A stretch of 64,000 nucleotides of DNA from CBDFGQ01 sp965247295 (GCA_965247295.1 CBDFGQ010000007.1:434001-498000); one strand, 5' to 3'; shown: positions 1-8,269, counted from the stretch's first letter. The notes: generated by a model from the letters alone, not told the origin. Program-made: numbers and translations.

Positions 1-1
1 C

Positions 2-523
2 TACCGCGCGGTAAACGCCCTTATAGCCCATGAAGAGAATATCGTCAGGCCTAAGGACTCTACTGGAGAGTTCGAGTACGAGGGGGAGCTGGTGGCAGTC
101 ATCGGCAGGCAGGCCAAGCACCTCTCCAGGGAGGACGCGTTGAGCTGCGTCCTGGGGTACACCATAGGTAACGACGTAAGCGAGCGGTCCTGGCAGCGTC
201 AGGACCGCTCCTTTTGGCGGGGGAAGAACTCGGACACGTTCAAGCCAATGGGCCCGTACATAGTCACCGGCCTAGACCCTACCAACCTTGTCACCACCGT
301 CCGCCTGAACGGCAAGGTCGTGTCGGAGTTCAACACCGGGACCATGATCTTCAGCACCGCCACCTATATCAGCGAGATAACCAAGTACATCACCCTCTTT
401 CCCGGAGATGTCCTGTGGATGGGCACCGAGGGACACGCGGAAAACATGGTACCGGGGGACCTAATAGAAATAGATATTAGCGGCATCGGGACCCTGAGGA
501 ACCGCGTCGTGGCCGAGGAATAG
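2..523 (+). CDS. Fumarylacetoacetate hydrolase family protein, 3' part
   Basis: The gene runs in from the left edge; the frame is open from base 2 and 173 codons are visible. Conserved FAH-fold segments are seen: the YEGELVAVIG strand, GYTIGNDVSER, a KPMGPYIV loop and the C-terminal PGDLIEIDISGIG segment. The family uses a divalent metal to cleave C-C bonds or hydrate 2-keto acids (FAH, HpcE, 2-hydroxyhepta-2,4-diene-dioate isomerase); members are soluble cytoplasmic enzymes of aromatic or sugar-acid breakdown. The metal-binding N-terminal part lies outside the window, so substrate cannot be judged. The GTG at 92 is internal and is not the start. The gene ends in TAG. Confidence 0.85.
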   Translation, partial: YRAVNALIAHEENIVRPKDSTGEFEYEGELVAVIGRQAKHLSREDALSCVLGYTIGNDVSERSWQRQDRSFWRGKNSDTFKPMGPYIVTGLDPTNLVTTVRLNGKVVSEFNTGTMIFSTATYISEITKYITLFPGDVLWMGTEGHAENMVPGDLIEIDISGIGTLRNRVVAEE

Positions 524-626
524 CCCGTCCCCCCGTCTGGAGACGAGCCTGTGCTAGCCACGGGATCAACGTGACGTGTCCCCCTAGCAAGCCAAAGCTT
601 CGTAGCCGCGACTGTACGGGCGATTA

Positions 627-1031
627 TTATTCCGACGACTTCTGGGGGTCCGTCCCCTTGGCCGTGCGTAGCTCCATCTCCGCGGACCAGGCCTGAAGGC
701 CCCGGCGCATGGCCAGCATGCCCATGGGCATCACCACAGTTTCCAGGGCTTCCAGTATCTCCCGTGGCGTGGCCCCGTTGTCCAGCGCCACCTTCACATG
801 TGCCTGAATCTGCGCCGCATCGGCCATCAATGCTGCCTCGACCACGATCTGTAATAGCTCCTTGGTCTTGCGGTCGAGGCTGCGCTGAGCGGTGTACGTG
901 GCCACCAGGAAGGGGTCGTAGGCCTTGACCCAGTCCAGGTCGGCTTCCACCATTATCTTGTGCATGTCCAGAACGTAGCCGCGATCGCGGTATATCTTGT
1001 CTAGGTACGCCTGTTTCTCTTGTGTAGTCAC
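627..1031 (-). CDS. Carboxymuconolactone decarboxylase (CMD/AhpD-like) family protein
   Basis: A protein of about 134 residues, helical, matching the CMD fold: the segment from KTKELLQIVVEAAL through AQIQAHVKVALDNGATP to EILEALETVVMPMGML is the typical family core. AhpD-like members usually carry a CxxC redox pair; here the equivalent region (MADAAQIQAH) has no Cys, so it is closer to the decarboxylase or lyase branch, or non-catalytic. Start GTG 1031 is preferred over GTG 1058 because a GAGGGGGG Shine-Dalgarno lies 5 nt before it. It is convergent with the FAH gene, and the 100 bp between them holds nothing I recognise. Its function is unknown beyond the fold. Confidence 0.75.
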   Translation of the reverse strand: MTTQEKQAYLDKIYRDRGYVLDMHKIMVEADLDWVKAYDPFLVATYTAQRSLDRKTKELLQIVVEAALMADAAQIQAHVKVALDNGATPREILEALETVVMPMGMLAMRRGLQAWSAEMELRTAKGTDPQKSSE

Positions 1032-1318
1032 ATGGCCCCCCTCGCTAATGTAGTCCACGGTTCATCCTTAAGGAGGTTACATTCTAAGCACATTTCCTCG
1101 GGTAGTCCACGTTGCCCGCCGTGTACCTGGCCGGGCCACAGAGGGTATGACCTGGGTCTGGTCCAGAGTCGGGAGGTACGGCCGCCCTTGACCGGCCATA
1201 GGAATTTCTCTAGACTCAACTTGCCTTGCATGACCCCTGTAACGCCGGAGTTGTACCGCAGCTGAATGACTGGATATCATGGCCCATTGGTGGACCGAAC
1301 GCCAGGTAGGTTCTGAAG

Positions 1319-1795
1319 GTGGAGCCCAAGTTTGTCGTAGACGTGAATGTAGGGCGCCTCGCCAAGTGGCTGAGAGCAATGGGTTACGATGTCCTTTGCC
1401 CATGGGAGGCGGAAGACGACGAGCTGGTGCGTATCGGCCTTCGCGAGGACCGTATTGTGGTCACCAAGGATGGCGGCCTGGCCGAGAGGAGGGTTGTCAC
1501 CACCGGCCTCCTCAGGCTGGTTCTGATCATACACGACGACTTGAATGGCCAGCTTCGTCAGGTTATACGTTCCCTCGACCTGAATAGTGCTCAGGGTTTC
1601 TCCAGATGTATCGCCTGTAATGAGCCTCTGGTGCACTGCCCCCGTGAGGTGGCCAGAGCGCAGGTCCCCCCTTACGTACATGAGACTCAGCGGGAGTTCA
1701 TGAGGTGTCCTCTCTGCCACAGGGTATATTGGCGGGGAACCCATTGGGCCAACATGAGTAGGGAGCTGGCCCAGCTTCGGGACGGAGAGACATGA
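1319..1795 (+). CDS. Mut7-C (DUF82) RNase-like domain protein
   Basis: 158 residues starting at GTG. The N-terminal half has the PIN-like Mut7-C pattern: FVVDVNVGRLAKWLRAMGYD, then a conserved acidic EAEDDEL stretch and IVVTKDGGLAERR. The C-terminal half is a zinc ribbon with C-x2-C at CIACNEPL and a second C-x2-C at RCPLCHRVYW. In the family (C-terminal domain of exonuclease mut-7 and free-standing bacterial DUF82 proteins) an RNase role is proposed; most bacterial members are uncharacterised. It overlaps the next gene by 4 bp (ATGA), so the two are probably co-transcribed and translationally coupled. Confidence 0.8.
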   Translation: MEPKFVVDVNVGRLAKWLRAMGYDVLCPWEAEDDELVRIGLREDRIVVTKDGGLAERRVVTTGLLRLVLIIHDDLNGQLRQVIRSLDLNSAQGFSRCIACNEPLVHCPREVARAQVPPYVHETQREFMRCPLCHRVYWRGTHWANMSRELAQLRDGET

Positions 1796-2922
1796 GCCGA
1801 AAAGCCGCCTTTGTTTATCACGATGACATGTCACGACACACTCTCCGGGGAGACCATCCCTTGAAGGCCGAGCGTCTGAGGCATACATACGACCTGCTGG
1901 ATGCCTACCACGCCTTCGAGGACGAAGGGTCGCTCCTCGTGAAGCCCCGGCCGGCCACGGAGCAAGAGATACGGAGCCTCCATGAAGGTGAGTACGTGAA
2001 GGCAGTCCGGAGCTTCAGCAGAGGGGAACGGGAGTACGACCCCGCCAGGTTCAACTGCAGCTCCGGCGGGGACAATCCCATATACGATGGCATGTACGAG
2101 GCGGCGGCACTGAGCACCGGCGCTTCCCTGGTGGCGGCAGAGCTGGTGGACGCCGGCCGGACCGCCGTCGCCTTTAACATTTCGGGGGGGCTGCATCATG
2201 CCGCCCGGGGGCACGCCTCGGGGTTCTGCGTATTCAATGACCCAGCCATAGCCATAATCAGTCTCATAGGCAGGGGCCTGAAAGTCGCTTACGTGGACAT
2301 AGATGCCCACCATGGCGATGGGGTACAGGATGCTTTCTATGACACTGACCGGGTCATGACCATATCTATTCACGAGTCGGGCGCTTTTCTATTTCCGGGA
2401 ACGGGGTCGGTGGAGGAGAATGGCGTGGGGGCTGGGAAAGGCTACTCCGTGAATCTGCCCCTATACCCCTACACGGACGACGACACCTATATCTGGGCCT
2501 TCAGAGAGGTGGTCCCACCCCTGGTGGAGGCCTACAAGCCCGACGTACTGGTGACCCAGCTTGGGATCGACAGCTACCACAGCGACCCTCTGGCCCACCT
2601 GCTCCTCTCCTCCCGTGGCTTTGGCGAGGCGGTGGCCGAGTTTAGTCGCATGCGCCTGCCGTGGCTGGCCACGGGCGGTGGTGGGTATGACTTGGGTGGC
2701 GTGGCCCGCTGCTGGACCCTGGCCTATGGAACAATGCTCGGCAGGGAGTGGCCCGACGAGATTCCCGAGGGCTCCCGCGAGACCCACGGATGGACGCGGT
2801 TGAGAGATGCCGAGGGGTCGATCGAGTTGTCGGCAGACGTGCGAATACGTGCCAGGGATTTCGCGGAACGGAGCGTGGCGGAGGTGAAGCAGCTGATCTT
2901 TCCGGTCCACAGGCTTAACTGA
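1792..2922 (+). CDS. Histone deacetylase superfamily protein, AcuC-like
   Basis: 376 residues, full length for the class I/AcuC-type zinc deacetylases. Visible signatures are the N-terminal HPLKAERLRHTYDLL entry motif, the catalytic GGLHHAARGHASGFCVFND block with its tandem His, the zinc ligands in VDIDAHHGDGVQDAFY, and the LGIDSYHSDPLAHL and TGGGGYD segments. The enzyme removes acetyl groups from lysine or polyamines; AcuC deacetylates acetyl-CoA synthetase in Bacillus. The substrate here is inferred only from family. The start overlaps the stop of the Mut7-C gene by 4 bp. It is convergent with the small gene at 2968. Confidence 0.9.
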   Translation: MSRKAAFVYHDDMSRHTLRGDHPLKAERLRHTYDLLDAYHAFEDEGSLLVKPRPATEQEIRSLHEGEYVKAVRSFSRGEREYDPARFNCSSGGDNPIYDGMYEAAALSTGASLVAAELVDAGRTAVAFNISGGLHHAARGHASGFCVFNDPAIAIISLIGRGLKVAYVDIDAHHGDGVQDAFYDTDRVMTISIHESGAFLFPGTGSVEENGVGAGKGYSVNLPLYPYTDDDTYIWAFREVVPPLVEAYKPDVLVTQLGIDSYHSDPLAHLLLSSRGFGEAVAEFSRMRLPWLATGGGGYDLGGVARCWTLAYGTMLGREWPDEIPEGSRETHGWTRLRDAEGSIELSADVRIRARDFAERSVAEVKQLIFPVHRLN

Positions 2923-2967
2923 CGTCCTCTAACTCCCTCCCAGAAGAGGTGGGGGTACGCGTCTAAG

Positions 2968-3246
2968 TTACCCGAGTGGCCCGGTGAGGAGGGCCCTGGC
3001 CTCTTCTTCCGCCCCCTGCTCTACACAGCTACGGAATGCGGAGTAGGCCGCCGTGTTGATGGCCTTGAGCAGCCATTCCTCCCGACCGGGATCGGCCTGA
3101 TAGACGCCCTTCCTGTAGGTCAGACGCTCGAGCAGGCGCAGGTAATGGTCCTGCAACGGTGTTGTCGTCGAAACGTCATCGCTTTGACGCATCATCGGCT
3201 GCCGGTCTTCTGCTTCCTTGTCGTCTGCGCCGCAGTATGTTCCCAT
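2968..3246 (-). CDS. Small hypothetical protein downstream of dnaK
   Basis: A 92-residue protein I do not recognise. It begins with a hydrophilic region (CGADDKEAEDRQPMMRQSDD), then a helical stretch with many Leu, Tyr and Glu (HYLRLLERLTYRKGVYQ, KAINTAAYSAFRSCVEQ). There is no signal peptide, membrane segment or metal motif. Codon use resembles the neighbours and a GTGAGGGTAT Shine-Dalgarno-like stretch precedes the ATG. It lies 70 bp after dnaK on the same strand, separated by a hairpin. It may be a lineage-specific gene; I am moderately sure it is translated. Confidence 0.5.
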   Translation of the reverse strand: MGTYCGADDKEAEDRQPMMRQSDDVSTTTPLQDHYLRLLERLTYRKGVYQADPGREEWLLKAINTAAYSAFRSCVEQGAEEEARALLTGPLG

Positions 3247-3255
3247 ATACCCTCA

Positions 3256-3296
3256 CCAGGTCGCCATTATCATGGCGAGATGTGGTCCCGACCTGG
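3256..3296 (-). terminator. Possible terminator hairpin after dnaK
   Basis: A perfect 7-bp inverted repeat (TCGCCAT, loop TATC, ATGGCGA at 3261-3278) sits just past the dnaK stop. An overlapping alternative pairs CCAGGTCG with CGACCTGG at the outer edges. No T-run follows on the minus strand, so it is not a textbook intrinsic terminator; it could limit read-through into the small downstream gene or stabilise the 3' end. Confidence 0.35.
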
Positions 3297-3316
3297 GTTA
3301 CAACACCTAGGGTCCC

Positions 3317-5230
3317 CTACACCTCCCGGTACTCGCCCTCGACGGTGCCGCTGGGCTCCTCCCCGTCCTCTGGTCCTTGCTCCGGCCCTTCCGAGGGGCC
3401 TTCCGCCTGGGGGTCGCCTCCGGTCTGGCCGTACACGGCTTGGCCCAGTTTCTGCATGGAGGCGTTGAGATCGTTGATTCCGGCCTGCATCTGGGGAACG
3501 TCGTTTTGCTGGACAGCCGATCGCAGGGTCGCTATCTTGCCCTCGATCTCCTGCTTCAGGTCCGCGGGCACCTTGTCGGCCTGATCCTGGAGGAGCTTCT
3601 CGGTGCTGTATACCAGGGTGTCGGCCTGGTTTCTGGTCTCGGCCTCGGCCCGCTTCCTTTGGTCCTCGGAGGCGTACTGCTGGGCCTCTTTCACCATCCG
3701 CTCCACCTCTTCATCGGAGAGGCCCGAGCTGGGCTGGATTACTATCCTCTGCTCTTTGCCTGTGCCCTTGTCCTTGGCCGACACGCTAAGTATACCGTTG
3801 GCGTCGATGTCGAAGGTCACATCGATCTGGGGGATGCCTCTGGGCGCGGGCAATAGACCGTCCAGGATGAACTTGCCTATGGACTTGCTGTCTGCGGCCA
3901 TCTGCCGCTCTCCCTGGAGCACATGAATCTCCACGCTGGTCTGGCCGTCGGCGGCGGTGGTGAAAACCTCGCTCTTGGAGGTGGGGATGGTCGTGTTCCT
4001 CTGTATAAGAGGGGTGAAGACGTTGCCCAGTGTCTCCAGGCCCAGGGTCAGGGGGCTGACGTCCAGCAGGAGGATGTCCCGCACGTCGCCCACCAGCACG
4101 CCCGCCTGAATGGCGGCGCCCAGGGCCACCGCCTCGTCGGGGTTTACGTTCTTGTTGGACTCCTTCCCAAATATCTGCTGGACTTTCGTCTGTACTGCCG
4201 GGCTGCGGGTCATGCCTCCCACCAGAATGACTTCATCTATCTGCTGGGGCGTCAGCCCGGCGTCGGACAGGGCCTGGTGGCATGGCCCTTCGGTCCTGTC
4301 CAGAAGGTCCTCGACCAGCTGGTCCATTTTGGACCGGCTCAGTGACACTACCATGTGCTTCGGGCCGCTGGCGTCGGCGGTGATAAAGGGGAGGTTGATC
4401 TCCGTCTCCAGCACAGTGGAGAGCTCTACCTTGGCCCTTTCTGCCGCGTCCCTCAAGCGTTGAAGGGCCATGCGGTCGTTGTGCAGGTCTATGCCAGTCT
4501 CATGCCTGAACTCCTGGACCAGCCAGTCCAGGATTCGGTTATCGAAGTCGTCTCCCCCCAGAAAGGTGTCGCCGTTGGTGGACTTGACCTCGAACACTCC
4601 GTCTCCCATCTGCAACAGGGAAATGTCGAAGGTGCCGCCCCCCAGGTCGAACACGGCCACGGTGGTATCCGTCTTCTGCTTGTCCATCCCATAGGCCAGG
4701 GAGGAAGCTGTGGGTTCGTTAATGATGCGCAGAACCTCGAGTCCCGCGATCTCACCGGCGTCCTTGGTGGCCTGGCGCTGGGCATCGTTGAAGTAGGCGG
4801 GCACCGTAATGACGGCCTGGTCGATCTTTTCCCCCAGCTTGGCCTCGGCGTCCTGCTTTATCTTCTGCAACACGAGGGCGGCGATCTGGGGTGGGGCATA
4901 GGTCTTGCTGCCCATCTGAACGTGGGCGTCCCCATTGTCGGCACGGACTATTTTATATGGCAGGACCTTTGTCGCTTGCTGTACCTCCGGGTCGTCGTAC
5001 TTGCGACCCATGAGACGCTTAACCGAGAATATGGTGTTCTCAGGGTTGGTGACGGCCTGTCGTTTGGCTATCTGCCCAACGTACATCTCTCCCGATTTGG
5101 GGTTGGTTGCCACCACGGAGGGGGTAATCCTTCCGCCTTCGGCGTTCTCCAGCACGGTCGGCTCGCTGGCCTCTATAACTCCCGTGCAAGAGTTGGTGGT
5201 TCCCAGGTCTATGCCGATAACCTTAGGCAT
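3317..5230 (-). CDS. dnaK: Molecular chaperone DnaK (Hsp70)
   Basis: 637 residues, normal length. The N-terminal actin-like ATPase shows IGIDLGTTNS, the phosphate loop DLGGGTFDIS and ILVGGMTRSPAV; the substrate-binding domain follows from LLLDVSPLTLG, then a helical lid and an acidic, Gly/Pro/Glu-rich tail ending in EYREV. It folds and protects proteins with GrpE and DnaJ in an ATP cycle. Its first codons overlap the end of grpE by 8 bp, so grpE and dnaK are translationally coupled. No dnaJ follows in this window. Control is likely through the HspR gene at the head of the same operon. Confidence 0.97.
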   Translation of the reverse strand: MPKVIGIDLGTTNSCTGVIEASEPTVLENAEGGRITPSVVATNPKSGEMYVGQIAKRQAVTNPENTIFSVKRLMGRKYDDPEVQQATKVLPYKIVRADNGDAHVQMGSKTYAPPQIAALVLQKIKQDAEAKLGEKIDQAVITVPAYFNDAQRQATKDAGEIAGLEVLRIINEPTASSLAYGMDKQKTDTTVAVFDLGGGTFDISLLQMGDGVFEVKSTNGDTFLGGDDFDNRILDWLVQEFRHETGIDLHNDRMALQRLRDAAERAKVELSTVLETEINLPFITADASGPKHMVVSLSRSKMDQLVEDLLDRTEGPCHQALSDAGLTPQQIDEVILVGGMTRSPAVQTKVQQIFGKESNKNVNPDEAVALGAAIQAGVLVGDVRDILLLDVSPLTLGLETLGNVFTPLIQRNTTIPTSKSEVFTTAADGQTSVEIHVLQGERQMAADSKSIGKFILDGLLPAPRGIPQIDVTFDIDANGILSVSAKDKGTGKEQRIVIQPSSGLSDEEVERMVKEAQQYASEDQRKRAEAETRNQADTLVYSTEKLLQDQADKVPADLKQEIEGKIATLRSAVQQNDVPQMQAGINDLNASMQKLGQAVYGQTGGDPQAEGPSEGPEQGPEDGEEPSGTVEGEYREV

Positions 5231-5843
5231 CCTCGGTCTCCTTTCCGGTTGTAGGGCTGCTTTTCTCTTGGGTACTCTCGGGCTCTTTGGCCAGCACCAC
5301 CAGGGCCGGGCGTATCACCCTGCCGGGTAATTTGTACCCGTCCCGGATAACCTCCAGGATCTGGCCCTCACTGTGGTCGGTGCTCTCTTTATACGCCATC
5401 GCCTGGTGTTCCAGGGGGTCGAACTCCTTGCCTTCGACCTCGATCTTGACCAAATCCTCAGTTTCCAGCATGGCCTGGAATTTACGTTGTATGAGTATTA
5501 TGCCTTCCAGCCAGGAGGCGTCGGCTGCCGACTTTGCGGCGTGGTCAATGGCGAGGTCCAGGTCGTCCAGGACTGGAAGCAGCTTGAGGATGAGGTTGGT
5601 GTTGGCGTATTTCTGATGTTCCCCCCACTCGTCCTCGCTACGGCGCTTGTAATTGGTGAAGTCGGCCTGGACCCTCTGGGCCAGCTGCCTGAACTGGTCC
5701 TTTTCTCTGTTGGACTCTTCGACCTCCGCCTTGAGGCTCTCCAACTGCCCCTCCAGGCTGGGGGGCGTGGCATTTTCCAACGGGTCTTGAGGTGGGGTGC
5801 CCTCATGAGAGGGCGGGATTTCCCCTGTGTGCTCCTCTTTCAT
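5223..5843 (-). CDS. grpE: Nucleotide exchange factor GrpE
   Basis: 206 residues. An acidic, Pro-rich N-terminal tail (about 1-35) leads to a long coiled coil (SLKAEVEESNREKDQFRQLA) and the family core with DFTNYKRRSEDEWGEHQKYA, LLPVLDDLDLAID and a C-terminal beta domain with DPLEHQAMAY and VIRDGYKLPGRVIRPALVVL. It releases ADP from DnaK. It lies between hspR (93 bp upstream) and dnaK (8-bp overlap), which supports one heat-shock operon, hspR-grpE-dnaK. Confidence 0.95.
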   Translation of the reverse strand: MKEEHTGEIPPSHEGTPPQDPLENATPPSLEGQLESLKAEVEESNREKDQFRQLAQRVQADFTNYKRRSEDEWGEHQKYANTNLILKLLPVLDDLDLAIDHAAKSAADASWLEGIILIQRKFQAMLETEDLVKIEVEGKEFDPLEHQAMAYKESTDHSEGQILEVIRDGYKLPGRVIRPALVVLAKEPESTQEKSSPTTGKETEDA

Positions 5844-5936
5844 GTCTTCCCTTCTCTGTTTCCCTGAGAGTCCGAACTGACCCTCTTGAAGACCGGGTGT
5901 TTCGGGGACCGGTGCCCATATCCACCGTTGTATCTA

Positions 5937-6434
5937 CTACTGAATCGGCAGATTGAGCCTCTGAAACAGCCGCGACATCTCCTGCTCGACCATTCCGATA
6001 AAGTCCTCTGCCTCTTGCCGCCTGCTCAACCTCTGAAGCATGTCCAGCAGTTGGCCCAGCATGTTCAGCGTGAACTCCACTCCAGCCAAATTCAGACCCA
6101 GGTTTTCCTCCAGGTACTTTATCAAACGCAGCTTTTCTATGTCCTCTTCGGAGTAGAGCCTGAGCATGCCTATCGTTCGGGAGGGGCTCACGAGACCGAG
6201 GCGTTCATACTTGCGGAGGGTCTGGGGATGCATTTCCAGAAGCCGGGCGGCCACGCTGATGATGTAGACCCCTTGTAGCTCTGGCCCACCTGTGGAAGAT
6301 GTATCCTCAGCGGGTGGAGGCTGCTGCCCTTTGGTACGGGCCAGTCCCATCTGCTCGGGCCTCATCTTGATGAGTATGGGATTGAGCCTTAGGGTCCCCT
6401 GTTCTACGACCCGCCGCCTGGAGTTGCCTGGCAT
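5937..6434 (-). CDS. hspR: MerR-family heat-shock regulator HspR
   Basis: 165 residues. After an unusual 50-residue basic/polar N-terminal extension comes a MerR-type winged helix: GVYIISVAARLLEMHPQTLR, KYERLGLVSPSRT, then RLYSEEDIEKLRLIKYL and a C-terminal coiled coil. HspR proteins bind HAIR operators upstream of dnaK operons and repress them, with DnaK as co-repressor in actinobacteria. Its position at the head of grpE-dnaK supports that role. ATG 6434 is backed by AGGAG 8 nt upstream; starts inside the extension cannot be excluded. The promoter region carries a HAIR-like dyad. Confidence 0.85.
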   Translation of the reverse strand: MPGNSRRRVVEQGTLRLNPILIKMRPEQMGLARTKGQQPPPAEDTSSTGGPELQGVYIISVAARLLEMHPQTLRKYERLGLVSPSRTIGMLRLYSEEDIEKLRLIKYLEENLGLNLAGVEFTLNMLGQLLDMLQRLSRRQEAEDFIGMVEQEMSRLFQRLNLPIQ

Positions 6435-6461
6435 TATCGAACTCCTGTTAAGCCTGCTTAT

Positions 6462-6490
6462 ATACTAACAGTTGATATGTACCGTGTCAA
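6462..6490 (-). promoter_or_regulatory. Sigma-70-type promoter of hspR-grpE-dnaK
   Basis: Read on the minus strand, TTGACA (6490-6485), a 17-nt spacer and TAGTAT (6467-6462) form a near-consensus promoter about 25 nt before the hspR start. It overlaps the oppositely oriented promoter at 6472-6500, so transcription in the two directions should compete for polymerase. Confidence 0.6.
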
Positions 6491-6500
6491 ATTGTATAAT
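6472..6500 (+). promoter_or_regulatory. Promoter of the small zinc-ribbon gene, with HAIR-like dyad
   Basis: TTGATA (6472-6477), a 17-nt spacer and a perfect TATAAT (6495-6500) lie about 38-50 nt before the downstream start. The two back-to-back -35 elements form TTGA-N11-TCAA (6472-6490). That is the core spacing of the HspR HAIR operator (CTTGAGT-N7-ACTCAAG), though the inner GT/AC bases do not match. HspR binding here is an inference. Confidence 0.65.
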
Positions 6501-6537
6501 CTACATTAACTTATCATTCATATTAAACTGAGCGGGG

Positions 6538-6720
6538 TTGAAACTGAGGATGATGTTCTTGAGGGCCTGTCCCAAGTGTAACGGCGATCTCGTCCTTGAC
6601 GGGGACGCATACGGAAGGTTCGTAAAATGCCTCCAGTGCGGCTTGATGAGAGACGTACGAGAGACGCGTGAAAGTATAGTTAGGGAACCCGAGCCTGTTG
6701 CTGGAGTGAAAGCGGCCTGA
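6538..6720 (+). CDS. Small zinc-ribbon protein
   Basis: About 60 residues (TTG 6538; ATG 6550 or 6553 are equally possible and give 56 or 55). CPKCNGDLVLDGDAYGRFVK followed by CLQC is a two-CxxC zinc ribbon, the only recognisable feature; the remainder is a charged tail. Such ribbons occur as stand-alone proteins in Chloroflexota and other bacteria with no assigned role. A strong promoter lies directly upstream and is shared in space with the hspR promoter, so its expression may be linked to the heat-shock operon. Confidence 0.7.
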   Translation: MKLRMMFLRACPKCNGDLVLDGDAYGRFVKCLQCGLMRDVRETRESIVREPEPVAGVKAA

Positions 6721-6766
6721 GGGGCGCTGGGGAATTGCAGACCCTGTAGCCTGTTTTTGCTGAAAA

Positions 6767-7306
6767 CTACATGAGCTCTGGCCAGAACCGTTCCTCTTTC
6801 CAGGGGTCTCCGTTGTTGCTGTAGCCCCTGGTTTCCCAGAAGCCAGGTCGGTCCTCCGCCATGTACTCGATCCCCTTGAGCCACTTGGCGCTTTTCCAGC
6901 CGTAGCGGTTGGGCACCACCAGCCTGAGGGGCCAGCCGTGTTGGGGGCTCAGTTCCTCGCCGCCAAGTTTGTAGGCAAGCATACCGTGTCCTTCCAGGAC
7001 CGTGTGGAGCGGAAGGTTGGCCGAATAGCCCTCGTAGCAGTGGGCCATTACGTACTCGACCTCCGGCTTGGGCTCGACCAGCTTTGCCAGCTCACTGAGG
7101 AGCACCCCTTCCCAGAGCACATCCAGGGAGCTCCACTGTGTAACGCAGTGAAAGTCGGCCTGCACGGTGGTCGATGGAAGGCTTCTCAGCTGCTCCCAGT
7201 TTAGCTCCATCTCCTCCTTCACCAACCCGAATATCCGGAGACGCCAGCTTTCCAGATCGATCTTGGGGGTGGCTCCGTAGGTCAGTACTGGAAACTTGCT
7301 GGTCAC
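6767..7306 (-). CDS. Sulfite oxidase-like molybdopterin oxidoreductase
   Basis: 179 residues from GTG 7306, matching stand-alone molybdopterin-binding domains of the sulfite oxidase fold (YedY/SorA type): LESWRLRIFGLV, then the molybdenum-ligand Cys in DFHCVTQWSSLDVLWEGV, and GWPLRLVVPNRYGWKSAKWL. Family members transfer oxygen atoms to or from small substrates. The open frame continues upstream as IPPGQFVTSKFPVLTYG, which is the usual N-terminus of the family, but there is no ATG, GTG or TTG there before an in-frame TAG at 7364-7366. An ATGATG at 7381 with a GGAG upstream would be the natural start. The gene may therefore carry a nonsense change at codon 6. Confidence 0.8.
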   Translation of the reverse strand: MTSKFPVLTYGATPKIDLESWRLRIFGLVKEEMELNWEQLRSLPSTTVQADFHCVTQWSSLDVLWEGVLLSELAKLVEPKPEVEYVMAHCYEGYSANLPLHTVLEGHGMLAYKLGGEELSPQHGWPLRLVVPNRYGWKSAKWLKGIEYMAEDRPGFWETRGYSNNGDPWKEERFWPELM

Positions 7307-7438
7307 GAACTGACCAGGTGGGATCCGCTCACCAATTCCCTGGTCGGGGGCATCCTTGATCTGCTACGGCCTTTTCATCATCAGGTTGTATCTCCGGCCC
7401 AGTGGGCCTGCGCAATTATACTATACTTCAGACCACGG

Positions 7439-8269
7439 CTACTTTCGGGCTAACGCTCTACAACCCGCAGTCGCCAGAAACGCGTCGGGATGGTTACTCC
7501 ACCGCCTCATGCCGGCCTTTATCTCGTCCAGCATGGTACGATCGATCCAACCCAGCTCAATGGCCCGATCGAATAGCGGCACATTGTCGATCCACTGAAC
7601 GTACCCTTCCACGCGGCTCCGAACCGCCTCAGGGGTGGAGAAGTTGCCGTAGGTGGCCGAAAACTCGGTGACGTTAAATCCCGCCTGGCGGAGCATGGCC
7701 CGCAGGTGCCGACCACGGTTCAGCGAGCCGCCGTGCCGCTTGAACCCCCTCTCAAAAAGCTCGAAAAACTGCCTCACCGATTCGTCCGCAGGCGAGATCA
7801 GCAGCTCGCTCCAGTCGGTGCTGATCGCCCCGATCAAGCCGTCGACCCTGAGGACTCGCCCCATTTCCTGCAATGCCTGCACGGGGTTGGCAAGGTGCTC
7901 AAGCACGGCGCTGGTAAAGACCGCGTCGAAAGAACTATCGGGAAAGGGTAGTTCGCGTATGTCGGCGACCTGGAAGCGGAGATTCGTCACCTGGCGCTCC
8001 TCTGCAAGCGCGTTGGCTAGCTCGACCATAGTTGGCTCCAGGTCGATGCCCACCACCTGGCCCGGCGCGACGGCTTCGGCCAGGCCCAGTGTTATGGCGC
8101 CGGGGCCACAGCCGCAGTCCAGCAACGTCATGCCGGGACGCAGGTGAGGCAGGAAGAAATCTGCCGCCGGCGATGCCTCGCGCGCTGCGTAGTGCTCTTG
8201 GACGACCGGTGAACCGTACCCATAGCTGGAACTGTCCTCCCGGTCCGGTTTTTCGCCTGACAACTTCAT
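7439..8269 (-). CDS. Class I SAM-dependent methyltransferase
   Basis: 276 residues from ATG 8269. The Rossmann SAM-binding motif is LLDCGCGPGAITLGLAEA, followed by the acidic loop VVGIDLEPTMVELA, RFQVADIRELPFPDSSFDAV and AVLEHLANPVQALQEMGRVL, a UbiE/Methyltransf_11 pattern. The C-terminal 100 residues are helical and may form the substrate lid. The substrate is unknown. An AAGGGAG element touches ATG 8269, so TTG 8263, six bases further on, fits the spacing better. The frame is open to 8386 but that extension looks non-conserved. Confidence 0.85.
   Translation of the reverse strand: MKLSGEKPDREDSSSYGYGSPVVQEHYAAREASPAADFFLPHLRPGMTLLDCGCGPGAITLGLAEAVAPGQVVGIDLEPTMVELANALAEERQVTNLRFQVADIRELPFPDSSFDAVFTSAVLEHLANPVQALQEMGRVLRVDGLIGAISTDWSELLISPADESVRQFFELFERGFKRHGGSLNRGRHLRAMLRQAGFNVTEFSATYGNFSTPEAVRSRVEGYVQWIDNVPLFDRAIELGWIDRTMLDEIKAGMRRWSNHPDAFLATAGCRALARK

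Noticed and set aside
1068..1085. TAAGGAGGT-like sequence on the plus strand as a ribosome-binding site
   Set aside because: No start codon with a plausible gene follows within range; it lies upstream of the minus-strand CMD gene by chance.
4355..5254. 299-codon plus-strand open frame opposite dnaK
   Set aside because: Shadow of dnaK; the minus-strand product is unmistakable and the plus-strand product has no recognisable domain.
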